Shown here one piece after another: positions 17,433-25,615 of a stretch of DNA of 34,371 nt. Every line of letters starts with the position of its first letter. The first letter of the stretch is position 1. This DNA comes from Dechloromonas aromatica (nom. nud.) (GTDB lineage: Bacteria; Pseudomonadota; Gammaproteobacteria; Burkholderiales; Rhodocyclaceae). The notes beneath the pieces are model-generated. The model did no database searches, had not been told where the DNA came from, and saw nothing but the letters and a program-made list of their open reading frames with translations. The position numbers were made by a program, and so were the translations under genes. The stretch lies in contig JAFIHA010000051.1 of the NCBI GenBank assembly GCA_017848965.1, positions 1-34,371 of the forward strand, in the 5' to 3' direction.

Positions 17433-18578
17433 TCAGTCGGCCGGGTGCGGGTCGGCGAGGCGGCCGGCGATTTCGGCAAAGGCGTCGATCTGCTTGAGGA
17501 AGCTGTCGACGATGCGCGGGTCGAAATGCGTGCCGCGCCCTTCGCGAATGATGTCGACCACCCGTTCGAGCGGGAAGGGTGGCTTGTAGTGGCGGCGCGA
17601 GACCAGCGCGTCGAAGACGTCGGCAAGCGCCATCAGGCGTGCCGCCAGCGGAATTTCCTCGCCCTGTAACTGGCGCGGGTAGCCTCTGCCGTCCCATTTC
17701 TCGTGGTGACAGCCGGCGATCTCGCGGGCCACCTCGAGGAAGGTCAGCGCGTAGTGGATTTCTCCCGCCGGCTGCGGCTGGCTGGCGTGTTCGGCGAGTA
17801 CCCGGCCGATCGCCTCGCCCAGCGCGTCGGCACCGATCTGCGCATGCTGCATCATGATCGCGAATTCCGGCGGCGGCAGCGGGCCGGGCTTGCACAGGAT
17901 CTCGTCGGGAATGCCGACCTTGCCGATATCGTGCAGCGGCGCCGCCTTGGCGATCACCTTGCGGCGCAGCGGTGTCAGTTCCGGCGCGAACTCGGGCAGC
18001 AGTGCCAGATCGTCCATCAGCAGTTCGATGTAGCAGCGCGTGCGCAGCAGGTGGTTGCCGGTCTCGTTGTCGCGTTTTTCGGCGAGCGTCGCCAGCGCGT
18101 GCAGGGCGACATCGCGCAGCAGTTCGATCTCGCGGGTGCGCTGGGCAACGCCTTCTTCCAGGCGTTCGTTCTCGCGGGCCAGGCGGTCGCGCGCCGCCTT
18201 CAGCTCGAGCTGGGTGCGGATGCGCGCCTGCAGGATCGCCGGGCGGATCGGCTTGGCGATGTAGTCGACGGCGCCCAGCGCCAGGCCGACCGCCTCGTCG
18301 GCGTCGCTGTCCATCGCCGTGACGAAGATCACCGGGATGTCTGCCGTTGTCGGGTTGGCGCGCAGTTGTTCGAGCGTCTGGTAGCCGTCCATGTCCGGCA
18401 TCATGATGTCGAGCAGGATCAGGTCGGGAGCGGGGCTGGCGGCGGCGATGCGCAGGCCGCGCTCGCCCGAGGCCGCAACGCGGACGCGGTAATCGTGTTC
18501 GAGCATGCCGGCGACCACCGCCAGATTGTCGGGAGTGTCGTCGATGACGAGGATCGTTGGGCGCTCTGCTGCATGCAT
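17433..18578 (-). CDS. Response regulator with HD-GYP c-di-GMP phosphodiesterase domain
   Basis: This is a 381-residue two-domain regulator. The receiver domain (about 7-125) has acidic pocket D13/D14, phospho-acceptor D57 (LILLDIMMPDMDG) and K109. A coiled linker (about 125-155) leads to an HD-GYP domain (about 155-370) with HDIGKVGIPDEIL (H216, D217) and KWDGRGYP (GYP at 299-301). It should hydrolyse c-di-GMP when active. No cognate histidine kinase is adjacent. It is convergent with draT and divergent from the SIR2-like gene. A GAGG ribosome-binding site precedes the ATG at 18578. Confidence 0.93.
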   Translation of the reverse strand: MHAAERPTILVIDDTPDNLAVVAGMLEHDYRVRVAASGERGLRIAAASPAPDLILLDIMMPDMDGYQTLEQLRANPTTADIPVIFVTAMDSDADEAVGLALGAVDYIAKPIRPAILQARIRTQLELKAARDRLARENERLEEGVAQRTREIELLRDVALHALATLAEKRDNETGNHLLRTRCYIELLMDDLALLPEFAPELTPLRRKVIAKAAPLHDIGKVGIPDEILCKPGPLPPPEFAIMMQHAQIGADALGEAIGRVLAEHASQPQPAGEIHYALTFLEVAREIAGCHHEKWDGRGYPRQLQGEEIPLAARLMALADVFDALVSRRHYKPPFPLERVVDIIREGRGTHFDPRIVDSFLKQIDAFAEIAGRLADPHPAD

Positions 18579-18673
18579 CGGGTTTGCCTCTCCGTTGGCG
18601 GTGGCGGCCAGGTGGCTGCGCCAGCTTCTTATGATGAAGCGATGTTGCGCCAGCAGAACGGGCTTGTCCAGTT

Positions 18674-18689
18674 TGTCGCAAACCCGACA
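18674..18689. promoter_or_regulatory. NifA-type activator site upstream of the SIR2-like gene
   Basis: TGT-CGCAAACCCG-ACA is an exact TGT-N10-ACA motif, about 88 bases before the predicted start of transcription of the downstream gene. Confidence 0.7.
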
Positions 18690-18742
18690 GGCCGCCCCCG
18701 GCGGCGCGCGGCGAAACCCGCATCGCGCCGTCGCTGCTGTCT

Positions 18743-18757
18743 GGGCGTGGATTTTGC
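18743..18757 (+). promoter_or_regulatory. Probable sigma-54 promoter of the SIR2-like gene
   Basis: GGGCGTGGATTTTGC has GG and GC at the exact -24/-12 spacing and a full TTGC -12 element. The -24 box is weaker (CGT instead of CAC). It lies 38 bases before the start codon. Confidence 0.6.
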
Positions 18758-18794
18758 ATTGACCGCCTTACCCCAAATCACAGAGCAAAAAACC

Positions 18795-19631
18795 ATGACC
18801 CCCGAATTGCGTGAAAAACTGCTGGCCGGTCTGCGTGACGGCAGCATCGTTCCCTATCTGGGCCCCGGCGTCCTGGCCGACGTGCGCGATCCGGCGAGCG
18901 GCGCGGCGATGCCGGCCGACAGCGATTCGCTGATCATCGCCATGAACGGCGGCAAGCCGATGGCGCCCAAGCTGATGTACGAATTTCCGCGGGCGGCGAT
19001 GAACGTCGAACTCAAGCGCGGCCGCAGCACCGTCACCAAGTTCCTCAACCGCACCTACGGCGAAACCGTCTGGACGCGCGCCGCGCTGCACGACTGGCTG
19101 AAGGAAATTGCCCCGAACTACGTGATCGACATCAACCGCGACACGCAACTGCAGGATTCCTACGCCGCCGTGCCGCACACGCTGGTCGTCGGCATCGCCC
19201 GCATCGGCGGCACCGACTACCGCTACAAGCTCTACGCCTGGGACGGCAGCAGCTACGCGCCGGTGACGACGATCGACCTGAGCAAGCCGGTGCTGTTCAA
19301 GCCGATGGGCACGCCGCGCCCGGAAGGCGTCTACATCGCTTCCGACGCCGATTACGTCGATTTCATCACCGAGCTCATGGGCGGCTTCTCGATTCCGCCG
19401 GAGATCAAGGAGATGCGCAAGGGCAAGCAGTATCTGCTGCTCGGCATGCGCCTGAATCGCGACACCGAGCGCATGGTGATGGCCGACATCATCTGGTCGG
19501 CGGCCGAGCCGGCCGGCTGGGTGTTCATCAGCGAACCGACGACCAAGGAACGGCGCTATTGCAAGAAGATCGGCCTGGAAATCATCGAAGAGGACATCTG
19601 CGACTTCATCGGCGCCGCCGTCGCCGGCTGA
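18795..19631 (+). CDS. SIR2-like domain protein, probable NifA regulon member
   Basis: This is a 278-residue soluble protein. The N-terminal GSIVPYLGPGV (16-26) resembles the nucleotide-binding start of SIR2-like (SIR2_2) domains. NYVIDINRDTQLQ (108-120, N114) sits where the family has the TTNYDxLLE motif, and KPMGTPRPEG with the following DADYVDF (185-191) resembles the family's KLHG...EDDY region. In this last place the catalytic His of NAD-consuming members is replaced by Met (M171), so NAD hydrolysis may be lost. No other domain is seen. A sigma-54 promoter and a NifA-type site lie upstream. The role is unknown; NAD sensing or a link to DraT chemistry is speculation. Confidence 0.8.
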   Translation: MTPELREKLLAGLRDGSIVPYLGPGVLADVRDPASGAAMPADSDSLIIAMNGGKPMAPKLMYEFPRAAMNVELKRGRSTVTKFLNRTYGETVWTRAALHDWLKEIAPNYVIDINRDTQLQDSYAAVPHTLVVGIARIGGTDYRYKLYAWDGSSYAPVTTIDLSKPVLFKPMGTPRPEGVYIASDADYVDFITELMGGFSIPPEIKEMRKGKQYLLLGMRLNRDTERMVMADIIWSAAEPAGWVFISEPTTKERRYCKKIGLEIIEEDICDFIGAAVAG

Positions 19632-19632
19632 A

Positions 19633-22020
19633 TCAGGCGCCCGGCGTGGCGAGGCGGCGGTCGATCTCGCTGGCGACTTCCGGAAAGTCGGCGGCGGTGA
19701 CCGGCCGCGACAGGTAGTAGCCCTGCGCGTACTGGCAGCCGATGGCGCTGAGGATTTCCAGCTGGCCGGCGGTCTCGACGCCTTCGGCGACCACCTGCAG
19801 GCCGACGCTGCGCGCCATGGCGACGATGGCGATGACCAGCGAGTGGGCGTTGTTGCCGGTGGCCATGTCCTGGACGAAGGAGCGGTCGATCTTCAGCGTA
19901 TCGAGCGGGAAGCGGTTCAGGTAGGAAAGCGACGAGTAGCCGGTGCCGAAATCGTCGAGATAGACGCGCACGCCGAGCGCCTGCACCGCCTGCAGCCAGG
20001 CCTGGGCTTCGCCGATGTTGGCGAGCAGGATGCCCTCGGTGATTTCCAGCGCCAGCCGGCTGGCCGGGATGCCGTGGCGGGCCAGGGCCTCGGCGACGGC
20101 GGCCGGCGGCAGGCCGTGCGGAATCTGGCGGCCGGAAACGTTGATCGACAGGTAATGGGGACGGCCGGCACGCTGCCATTCGGCCAGTTGCCGGCAGGCA
20201 TCGTCGAGCACCCAGAGGCCGAGGCCGTCAATCAGCCCGGATTGTTCGATCAGCGGAATGAAACGGTCCGGCGGCACCAGGCCGCGCTCCGGGTGGCGCC
20301 AGCGGATCAGCGCCTCGGCGCCGGCGACGCGGCCGGCGGCAATATCGACGATGGGTTGGAAGAAGAGTTCGAACTGTTGCTCGCGCAGCGCCTGGCGCAG
20401 ATCGTTTTCCATGTGCCGGCGTTGTTCGGCGGCTTCGGCCAGGGCCGGGTCGAAGAACTCGCTGCGCTGGCCGCCACCGGCCTTGGCCTTGTCGCAGGCC
20501 AGTTCGGCGTTGCGCAGCAGGCTCGGGGCGTCGTTGCCGTCGTCCGGGAAACGGGTGACGCCGAGGCTGGCGCTGAGCTGGACCGGCGAGCCGTCGACCA
20601 GATAGGGCTGGTTCAGCGCCGCCATGATGCGTTCGGTGACCCGGCCGATCGTTTCGTCATCGTGCAGCGCCAGCAGGATGACCGCGAAGATGTCAGCCGA
20701 GAGCCGGGCCAGCATGTCGTTGTGCTTGACCGTCGTGCCCAGGCGGCCGGCGACCGCGCGCAGGATCTCGTCGCCGGCGCTGACGCCGATGCCTTCGATG
20801 ATCAGCCGGAAGCGGTCGAGGTCGATGTAGATCAGTGTGAAGCCGGCGCCGGGCTGCCGATGTTGCTGGCGGATCGCGTTGCTCAGGTGCTGTTCGAGGC
20901 CGGCGCGGTTGGCCAGTCCGGTCAGCGGATCGATCAGCGCCTGGCGGCGGGCGGTGGCTTCGGCGGCCTTGAGTTCGGAAATGTCGTGGGCGATGCCTTG
21001 CAGCAACTCGTCGCCGACCGGGCTGAGGACGATGTCGAGCCAGCAGCGGCTGCCGTCCGTCCGCTCCAGGCAGGCTTCGCGCGTGCTTGGCTGGCGTGCC
21101 GTAAAGGCGTGGTCGAGCAGTTCGGCGATGATTTCCGGCTTGTCCCAGCGTAGCGCGTCGAGGCGCATGCTGCCGCCGGCCTGCTCGCTGACGACGATCC
21201 CGAACAGGCGGGCGAGTGCCGGGTTCCACGAGGCCAGCCGGCCGTCGCGGTCGACGATGAAGATGCCGCTTTCGGCGTTGTCGAAGATGGCGTGGTACTT
21301 CCGTTCGTCGATCTCGCGCTGCAGGCGCAGCGCGTGCTCCTCGTCCAGCGCATGCACCAGGCGACCGGCCAGCGCGTTGACGTCGCGGACCAGGCGGCCG
21401 ATTTCGGTCTTGGCGTGACCGGCCGGAATCTGCAGGCGGTCGCCGGCGGTCGGGTCCATCCGGTGCAGTTCGGTCGAGATGGCGCTGATTGGCTGGATGA
21501 CGAAGAACAGCAGGGTGACCACCATGGCGCCGGCGATCAAGGTCAGTTGCCAGGTCAGCTGGAGCGAACGTTCGATGATTTCGGCGCGTACCTGACCGGC
21601 GATCGCCTCCGGGTCGGGAACGAGGCGGACGCGACCGATCACGTCGCCTTCGATGAACGGCGAATGGATGCTGCGTTCAAGGGCGTTGGCCGCATCTGGA
21701 CGAGCTGTTCGGCGCCGTTGCAGGTCGATCAACTGGTTGTCGCCCTCGTGGATGGTGACGCGCAGGACTTCGGTATTGCTCAGCAGGCCGCTGGCCACCT
21801 CGCGGGCGAGTTCCTGGTCCTTGACGAAGCAGGCGACGCGCAAGGTGCTCTGCACGGTGTCGAGCAACTGTTCGAGCCTGACCCGCGACTGTTCCTCGGC
21901 CGCGCTGCGCGCCGTCTGCACGGTATAGGCGAGGGTTGCGAAACCGACCAGCGCGAAGGCGAGGAGGGTGACCAGGATCGATCGGAACAGGATGCCGTCA
22001 CGGGTTAACGCGGCTCTCAT
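19633..22020 (-). CDS. Membrane PAS-GGDEF-EAL protein, probable c-di-GMP phosphodiesterase
   Basis: This is a 795-residue protein. TM helices near 12-32 and 156-175 flank a periplasmic domain. HAMP (about 176-230), PAS (about 240-355), GGDEF (about 365-515) and EAL (about 530-785) follow. The GGDEF signature is degenerate (RLSADIFAV), so cyclase activity is unlikely. The EAL part keeps EALIRW, the ITEG glutamate and DDFGTGYSS, so phosphodiesterase activity is expected. The start overlaps the preceding 150-aa periplasmic gene by 23 bases. The small periplasmic protein may be its ligand-binding partner. It is convergent with the SIR2-like gene, with a 1-base gap. Confidence 0.93.
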   Translation of the reverse strand: MRAALTRDGILFRSILVTLLAFALVGFATLAYTVQTARSAAEEQSRVRLEQLLDTVQSTLRVACFVKDQELAREVASGLLSNTEVLRVTIHEGDNQLIDLQRRRTARPDAANALERSIHSPFIEGDVIGRVRLVPDPEAIAGQVRAEIIERSLQLTWQLTLIAGAMVVTLLFFVIQPISAISTELHRMDPTAGDRLQIPAGHAKTEIGRLVRDVNALAGRLVHALDEEHALRLQREIDERKYHAIFDNAESGIFIVDRDGRLASWNPALARLFGIVVSEQAGGSMRLDALRWDKPEIIAELLDHAFTARQPSTREACLERTDGSRCWLDIVLSPVGDELLQGIAHDISELKAAEATARRQALIDPLTGLANRAGLEQHLSNAIRQQHRQPGAGFTLIYIDLDRFRLIIEGIGVSAGDEILRAVAGRLGTTVKHNDMLARLSADIFAVILLALHDDETIGRVTERIMAALNQPYLVDGSPVQLSASLGVTRFPDDGNDAPSLLRNAELACDKAKAGGGQRSEFFDPALAEAAEQRRHMENDLRQALREQQFELFFQPIVDIAAGRVAGAEALIRWRHPERGLVPPDRFIPLIEQSGLIDGLGLWVLDDACRQLAEWQRAGRPHYLSINVSGRQIPHGLPPAAVAEALARHGIPASRLALEITEGILLANIGEAQAWLQAVQALGVRVYLDDFGTGYSSLSYLNRFPLDTLKIDRSFVQDMATGNNAHSLVIAIVAMARSVGLQVVAEGVETAGQLEILSAIGCQYAQGYYLSRPVTAADFPEVASEIDRRLATPGA

Positions 22021-22450
22021 GAGTCACCCTCGGCATGAATTCGAAAACGATGCGCATGCGTTGGTCGACCTGCTTGCGTTCGACGTAGGCGATGCCGCCC
22101 GGAATGCTGAGCAACTGTCGGATCACCTCGTTCTCCTCGGTGGTCTGCAGTGGCGGTGTTGCCTTGCCGGAGAAGTGCAGGCGGCTCCAGTAGGCGTTGA
22201 TGCTGGCGGTGTCCTTGTTCACCAGTTGCTGATAGAAGGCGCTGCGCAACGCGCTGGCCGGGGGCTGGTCGATCGGCTGGGCCGGCAGGCCGGAGGCCAG
22301 GGCGCGGTAACGGCCGAGGAAGATGTTGGCGACCTCTTCCCGGCTCAGCCGCTCGGTGGCCTGCTGCGCGGCCACGACCACCACCGGCTCGGCGTCCACC
22401 GTCGGGCAGTTGGCGAGGAGCAGCAGGAGGAAGAAGAGGCGGGTCGGCAT
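21998..22450 (-). CDS. Small periplasmic substrate-binding-like protein (PstS-like)
   Basis: This is a 150-residue protein with a cleavable signal peptide (about 1-20, MPTRLFFLLLLLANCPTVDA). It is followed by a short PBP-like fold with SREEVANIFLGRYRAL and GGIAYVERKQVD, typical of the truncated phosphate-binding-like proteins encoded next to signalling proteins. It lies between a porin and an EAL sensor and overlaps the latter. It probably binds a ligand and reports to the sensor's periplasmic domain; that link is inferred from position only. Confidence 0.75.
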   Translation of the reverse strand: MPTRLFFLLLLLANCPTVDAEPVVVVAAQQATERLSREEVANIFLGRYRALASGLPAQPIDQPPASALRSAFYQQLVNKDTASINAYWSRLHFSGKATPPLQTTEENEVIRQLLSIPGGIAYVERKQVDQRMRIVFEFMPRVTHESRVNP

Positions 22451-22456
22451 GCCGGG

Positions 22457-23662
22457 TCAGAAGACGAAATCGAGCGCCAGACTGAAGACGTTCAGGCTGC
22501 CGTCCCAGTCGTTTTGCGTATAGCGTTGCGGGAAGCGGGAGCTGCGGTCGGCGCGGATCATGTCCAGTTGCGCCTTGAGCGCCAGGTTGCGCTGAAAGTC
22601 CCAGCGGGCGCCCAGGGTGTAGGTTGCCTGGTCGCTGTGGGTCTGCGCCATGAACTGGCGGATCGCCGTTTGCAAGGCCGGGACGGTCGGTGTGCTCAGG
22701 CTGGCGGCGCGCGAGCGGCTGCGCGAGTAGCTGAGGTAGGGGGTCACCGGGCCGACCCGGTAGGCCAGCATCAGGTAGCCGGCGCGGGTGTCCTCGTAGG
22801 CGGATGTGTCGTAGTGGATGCTGCTGACCTGGCCCTGAACCTGCAGTCGGCCTTCGTCGTAGATCAGGCCGAGGCTGTCGTAAGTGGCGTGGTGCCCCTC
22901 GATGCCGAGTTCCGGCGCCAGCGTCAGGATCGGAAAGCCGGCCACGGCGTCGAGCGGTAGCTCGTGCTGGAAGCGGATCTGCGAGCGGCTGACGCGCATT
23001 TGCCAGGGGCCGTTGAGGTAGTCGAGGTAGGCGCCGGCCATGCGCGAACCGCGCAGATCCCAGGTGTGCGGCTTGACCACCGGCGTCTTTTCCGCCGCCC
23101 AGCCGGCGAACAGCTTGCCGCGCAGCAGGCCGTAACCGGTATCGCCGGTCAGGCTGGCGTCGACGCCGTCGAAATAGGAAACGACGATCGGCCCGAAATA
23201 GTCGGCGGGCGGGCGCAGCATGGTGCTGGCGTAGCCGACCTGGCGGGCGTCGGCCTGCAGGTAGAACTCGGTGCCCATGCGGCCGGCGCGCAGCGTGAAA
23301 TCGGGCGCCAGATCGTGGCGCAGGAAGGCCAGATTCAGCTCGGGGCGCCAACTGCCGTCGTAGCGATAGCGCACCAGGCCCTGCATGACGGCGCCGGTGC
23401 GCGGGCTGAGCGTCAGGTTCGCCTGCAGACCGAACATGGTGTCGGTCTTGCCGCTCCAGTGCTTGCCCAGTCCGTCGGGTTGCGACAGGTCGCGGACGAA
23501 CTGGCTGTCCTTGCTGTCGCTGCGGGCGACGCCGAGCGTCCCGAAACCCTTGAATTCGATCGCTGGCCAGGGCGGGGCAGGCGCTGTTTCGTCGGCGTAA
23601 GCCGGCCTGGCGATGGCCATGGAGACGGCAAGCAGGCAGATGATCCGGAAGCGGGTGGGCAT
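22457..23662 (-). CDS. Outer-membrane porin-like beta-barrel protein
   Basis: This is a 401-residue protein with a signal peptide (about 1-23). It has alternating hydrophobic/polar beta strands with many aromatic residues and a C-terminal ...LALDFVF ending in Phe, the outer-membrane insertion signal. By eye it is a 14-18 strand porin. It is the first gene of a three-gene operon with a 6-base gap to the periplasmic protein. The substrate is unknown. The module porin/periplasmic protein/EAL sensor may couple uptake to c-di-GMP. Confidence 0.8.
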   Translation of the reverse strand: MPTRFRIICLLAVSMAIARPAYADETAPAPPWPAIEFKGFGTLGVARSDSKDSQFVRDLSQPDGLGKHWSGKTDTMFGLQANLTLSPRTGAVMQGLVRYRYDGSWRPELNLAFLRHDLAPDFTLRAGRMGTEFYLQADARQVGYASTMLRPPADYFGPIVVSYFDGVDASLTGDTGYGLLRGKLFAGWAAEKTPVVKPHTWDLRGSRMAGAYLDYLNGPWQMRVSRSQIRFQHELPLDAVAGFPILTLAPELGIEGHHATYDSLGLIYDEGRLQVQGQVSSIHYDTSAYEDTRAGYLMLAYRVGPVTPYLSYSRSRSRAASLSTPTVPALQTAIRQFMAQTHSDQATYTLGARWDFQRNLALKAQLDMIRADRSSRFPQRYTQNDWDGSLNVFSLALDFVF

Positions 23663-23763
23663 GGTCGGCCAATGCGCTGGAGGGCGGTTAGTCTTTGTTC
23701 GGGATTATGCACTTTGTCTAGCGGCTTGGGGTTTTGCGAGCGGGGCCAAACCGACAAGCGGTA

Positions 23764-23779
23764 TGTCGGAAAGCCGACA
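23764..23779. promoter_or_regulatory. NifA-type activator site upstream of the 185-aa/hemerythrin operon
   Basis: TGT-CGGAAAGCCG-ACA is an exact TGT-N10-ACA motif about 85 bases upstream of the predicted start of transcription. Confidence 0.78.
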
Positions 23780-23830
23780 GCTACCCCGGTGCGGCATCCG
23801 GATTCCCTTGTGCGACAAGGAAGGCCGATC

Positions 23831-23845
23831 CGGCAAGAAAATTGC
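23831..23845 (+). promoter_or_regulatory. Sigma-54 promoter of the 185-aa/hemerythrin operon
   Basis: CGGCAAGAAAATTGC has exact -24/-12 spacing, with the C replacing T at position 1 and A replacing C at position 6. Predicted start of transcription is about 23857, 35 bases before the ATG. Confidence 0.82.
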
Positions 23846-23891
23846 TGTAAGGGCAGGACCAAGACGAATCAACTTCAGGGAAGGAAGAAAA

Positions 23892-24449
23892 ATGCTGATG
23901 GACCGTTACCAATCCTTGTTCTTCAACGCCAATTTCTGCGAAGCGGCGAGCCTGGCCGGTTGCATGGCCTATCGCGGCGAACTGGTGCTGCAGGAAGGCG
24001 AAATCGCCGATGCCCAGGGGCGCCGCAAGCCGCCGCAACAAGTCATGAAGCAGGCCGTGCTGATGACCGTTGGTGATGAATTGAAGCTGCTGATCGGTTC
24101 GCTCGACGAACTGCAGTTCATGCCGGCGCTGCTCGACAAGTACGGCGCCGACATCAAGGCCGGTAGCAAGGTCGTGTTGTATACGGTCAATATCGACCAG
24201 CCCTTCGTGTCGACGATCAACGGCGCGCAGTTCGTCTTCATCCCGATGGTGCAGGGCATGGTGTGGACCGAACTGTGCGAGACGCTGGGCCTGGAAAAGA
24301 GCGACTTCAAGGGCATGGGCGCCGCCGACAAGGTGGTCCGTGTGTACGAGGAACTGCTGGTCACCCCGTTCAAGTACCCGGAAATGGCGCTCGACGAGGC
24401 GATGGGCAAGACCAACGCCAACAAGCGCGAGAACCACGGCGCCATCTGA
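23892..24449 (+). CDS. Unrecognised protein co-transcribed with hemerythrin, probable NifA regulon member
   Basis: I do not recognise a family. It is a 185-residue soluble alpha/beta protein, MLMDRYQSLFFNANFCEA at the start, with a central strand-rich part (around LMTVGDELKLLIGS and GSKVVLYTVNID) and a helical C-terminus rich in charged residues. It has three cysteines but no cluster motif, and no signal peptide or TM. The start at 23892 has an AAGGAAG site. Its TGA overlaps the hemerythrin ATG by one base (TGATG), so the two are translationally coupled. It is preceded by sigma-54 and NifA-type sites. It may act in nitrogenase protection or O2 handling; this is inference from its partner and promoter. 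Confidence 0.8.
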   Translation: MLMDRYQSLFFNANFCEAASLAGCMAYRGELVLQEGEIADAQGRRKPPQQVMKQAVLMTVGDELKLLIGSLDELQFMPALLDKYGADIKAGSKVVLYTVNIDQPFVSTINGAQFVFIPMVQGMVWTELCETLGLEKSDFKGMGAADKVVRVYEELLVTPFKYPEMALDEAMGKTNANKRENHGAI

Positions 24450-24829
24450 TGCCCTGGCAGAGCGAAATGGTTCTCGGGGTGGCGGAAATGGACGCCACCC
24501 ACCGCGCCTTCGTCGATCTCGCGGACGCCCTGCTGGTCGCTTCGGACGCCGAGTTTCCGGCGCTTTTCGCGCAGTTGCGCGAGGACACCAGGCGGCACTT
24601 CGAGAACGAGGACAAGCTGATGGTGGCCTGCCGCTTCCCGGCGACCGGCGAGCATCGTGCCGAGCATCTGCGGGTGCTCGGCGAACTCGCCTTTTTCGGC
24701 CGTGGTGTCGCCACCGGCCGCTTGCGCGCGGCGCGCGAATACGCCCGCAGCCTGCCGGGCTGGTTCATGACGCATTTGCAGACCATGGATGCGGCACTTG
24801 CCGCGCGCCTGAATTCAGCGGCGGCGTAG
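24449..24829 (+). CDS. Bacteriohemerythrin (oxygen-binding diiron protein)
   Basis: This is a 126-residue single-domain hemerythrin. All seven diiron ligands are visible: H18, H50 with E54 (HFENE), H69 with H73 (HRAEH), and H109 with D114 (HLQTMD). Such proteins bind O2 reversibly and can deliver or buffer it in microaerobic cells. Coupled to the preceding unknown gene by a 1-base overlap and behind a NifA-type promoter, it probably lowers free O2 around nitrogenase or feeds O2 to oxidases. Its 3' end overlaps the convergent znuB by 15 bases. Confidence 0.93.
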   Translation: MPWQSEMVLGVAEMDATHRAFVDLADALLVASDAEFPALFAQLREDTRRHFENEDKLMVACRFPATGEHRAEHLRVLGELAFFGRGVATGRLRAAREYARSLPGWFMTHLQTMDAALAARLNSAAA

Positions 24830-25615
24830 GCTGGCGACGAGATAGACGGCGGCGGTGAGTAGCACCATGCTGGCGCCGGCCGGCCAGTCCTGCGCATAAG
24901 CCAGCCACAGGCCACCCAGGCAGGCGGCGCCGGCGATCAGCGCGGCCCGCCACATCATCGCCAGCATCGAGCGGGACGACAGCGCGGCGGCAGCCGGCAG
25001 GGTGAGCAGGGCGATGACCAGGATCAGGCCGACCACCTGGATCAGCAGGACGACGGTCAGCGCCACCAGCAACAGCAGCAGCAGGCGGATCGCCTCGACC
25101 GGCAGGCCGCGCAGGCGGGCGTATTCCTCGTCGAAGACGGTGGTGGCAATCGCCGGGTAGAAGGCGGCGACGATGCCCAGCGTCAGCAGGTCGAGGCCGG
25201 CCATCCACAGCAGCTGGTCGCGGCCGACCATCAGGATGTTGCCGAACAGGTAGCTCATCAGGTCCGGGTTTTCGCCGGCGCTGCGGGCGATCATGATCAG
25301 CCCGGCGGCCATGCCGACCGACCACATGGCGGCGATCAGCACCTCCTCGTCGTGGCGCTGGCGGGTGGTCAGTCGCCAGAGCAGGACCGCCATCGCCAGC
25401 GCGGCGGCGATGGCGCCGGGCAGCGGCGGCCAGCCGAGCAGGTAGGCGGCGCCCATGCCGGCCAGCGCGCCGTGGGCGATGCCGCCGGCGAGGAAGGCGA
25501 TGCGCCGCAGCACGACCAGCACGCCGACGACGCCGCAGGCCAGCGCGGCAAGCAGCGAAGCGGCGACGGCGTGCTGGAGGAAGGTCTGTTGCAGCAGGGC
25601 GGCAAGGAAACTCAT
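24815..25615 (-). CDS. znuB: Zinc ABC transporter permease (ZnuB type)
   Basis: This is a 266-residue polytopic membrane protein of the ABC-3 permease family with seven or more TM helices. The core region GVLVVLRRIAFLAGGIAHGALAG and the segment LIQVVGLILVIALLTLPAAAA are characteristic. It starts at 25615, overlapping the ATPase gene stop by 4 bases. It forms the transport channel with the ATPase and binding protein just upstream. Metal specificity (Zn) is inferred from the histidine-rich binding protein and the Zur-like box. Confidence 0.92.
   Translation of the reverse strand: MSFLAALLQQTFLQHAVAASLLAALACGVVGVLVVLRRIAFLAGGIAHGALAGMGAAYLLGWPPLPGAIAAALAMAVLLWRLTTRQRHDEEVLIAAMWSVGMAAGLIMIARSAGENPDLMSYLFGNILMVGRDQLLWMAGLDLLTLGIVAAFYPAIATTVFDEEYARLRGLPVEAIRLLLLLLVALTVVLLIQVVGLILVIALLTLPAAAALSSRSMLAMMWRAALIAGAACLGGLWLAYAQDWPAGASMVLLTAAVYLVASLRRR

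Noticed and set aside
22017..23672. 551-residue minus-strand frame over the porin and periplasmic protein genes
   Set aside because: Same strand but another reading frame; Arg/Pro-rich shadow of the porin gene.
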